From NCBI GenBank assembly GCA_007692425.1, contig RECG01000008.1, positions 17,287 through 81,286 on the forward strand: a stretch of DNA of 64,000 bases. The letters are read 5' to 3'. The notes under the pieces were generated by a model that searched no databases, was not told the origin of the DNA, and saw only the letters and a list, made by a program, of their open reading frames with translations. Shown here piece after piece: positions 63,767 to 64,000 of this stretch. Numbering within the stretch: position 1 is the first letter of the stretch; each line of letters starts with the position of its first letter. Source of the stretch: Acholeplasmataceae bacterium. Its GTDB lineage: Bacteria; Bacillota_I; Bacilli_A; Acholeplasmatales; Acholeplasmataceae. A program made the position numbers and the translations under genes.

Positions 63767-64000
63767 GATTTCCCTCCTTTGAACAAACAGGCTTCGGCCA
63801 CCAAGGCGGCCTCGATCGAATGGGTGGCGTCCAATGTATAAAACGGGACCTTGTCGATGAGCACCGCCAAGATGTCCAGCATCCGGTCCCACAAATGGTC
63901 TTGATCGGGCCGGTAGATGTTTCGAATCAACTCGGGCAGCACCTTGTCAGGGTCGAGCCTGGTCATCTGGTTGTCTTTGCCCTGCCTGATGAAGATAATC
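63763..64000 (-). CDS. Partial gene, HprK-related kinase-like protein (N-terminus outside window)
   Basis: The reading frame is open from the right edge; 78 C-terminal residues are visible, including FIRQGKDNQMTRLDPDKVLPE and a tail ATHSIEAALVAEACLFKGGKS. The pattern resembles the C-terminus of HPr-kinase-related serine kinases that accompany PqqD proteins in peptide-modification clusters. Too little is present to be sure. Its stop overlaps the PqqD start. Confidence 0.5.
   Translation of the reverse strand, partial: IIFIRQGKDNQMTRLDPDKVLPELIRNIYRPDQDHLWDRMLDILAVLIDKVPFYTLDATHSIEAALVAEACLFKGGKS

Noticed and set aside
1..64000. tRNA, rRNA, CRISPR array, prophage or insertion sequence
   Set aside because: No cloverleaf, rRNA, repeat-spacer array, transposase, integrase or terminal repeats were recognised. 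The content is conserved core genes; a tRNA finder would settle small cases.

Overview
The window reads as one contiguous stretch of bacterial chromosome packed with housekeeping genes. I saw no transposase, integrase, CRISPR array, tRNA or rRNA. Several traits point to Bacillota (Bacilli in the broad sense). Ribosome binding sites are AGGAGG-type and promoters are sigma-A-type. A T-box leader precedes the valS operon. Protein bL27 carries a cleavable N-terminal extension with its protease Prp encoded next door. A UPF0154/YneF protein, an ECF-type vitamin transporter subunit and a PnrA/BMP nucleoside ABC transporter are also present. TGA is used as a stop throughout, so this is not a code-4 mollicute. 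Base composition is near or above half G+C by eye (not computed). I cannot name the genus; a deep Bacilli branch near Erysipelotrichia/Izemoplasma-like lineages is a guess.

Layout. 1-4.7 kb: a TetR-controlled acyl-CoA operon (thiolase, SDR reductase, ketoacyl-synthase-III-like enzyme, start of a LivH-type permease) with a divergent promoter and a palindromic operator. 4.7-12.4 kb: small membrane protein, an unknown winged-helix protein, a long nucleoside kinase, parC and parE. 12.4-17.0 kb: plsY, an alpha/alpha-toroid-like protein, yneF, a membrane protein, rsmD, an M42 peptidase. 17.0-17.3 kb: a gene-free stretch holding a small structured RNA with its own promoter and terminator, probably 6S RNA. 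17.3-23.1 kb: membrane protein, infC-rpmI-rplT with an attenuator leader, and an unrecognised four-gene ABC/secreted-protein cluster. 23.1-33.6 kb: pepP, phosphohexomutase, coaX and a probable pantothenate ECF subunit, aldo/keto reductase, a second M42 peptidase, trmB, HPr, a Cys-less EIIB-like membrane protein, queA-ruvB-ruvA. 33.7-37.3 kb: a 1202-residue coiled-coil protein on the opposite strand. 37.4-39.6 kb: obgE, rpmA, prp, rplU. 39.8-44.7 kb: the nucleoside ABC transporter. 44.8-49.2 kb: DUF697 protein, radC, guaA, guaB. 49.3-54.6 kb: a T-box operon GNAT-valS-folC-SRAP. 54.6-59.0 kb: engB, lon, tig. 59.1-64 kb: a GNAT-like protein, an aminotransferase, a PEPCK/HprK-like P-loop protein, and a PqqD-like protein with a kinase-like partner cut by the window edge.

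Most genes lie on the minus strand in tightly overlapping operons (ATGA junctions). Plus-strand genes are isolated single genes at divergent promoters. Regulation visible in the sequence includes a TetR operator, a transcription attenuator before infC, an ATT start codon for infC, a valine T-box, a hairpin that buries the radC ribosome binding site, and intergenic terminators packed against the next gene's start. The least explained elements are the giant coiled-coil protein, bL20 with a Rho_N-like tail, the Cys-less EIIB beside HPr, the PqqD/kinase pair, the four-gene ABC cluster and the KASIII-Liv operon.
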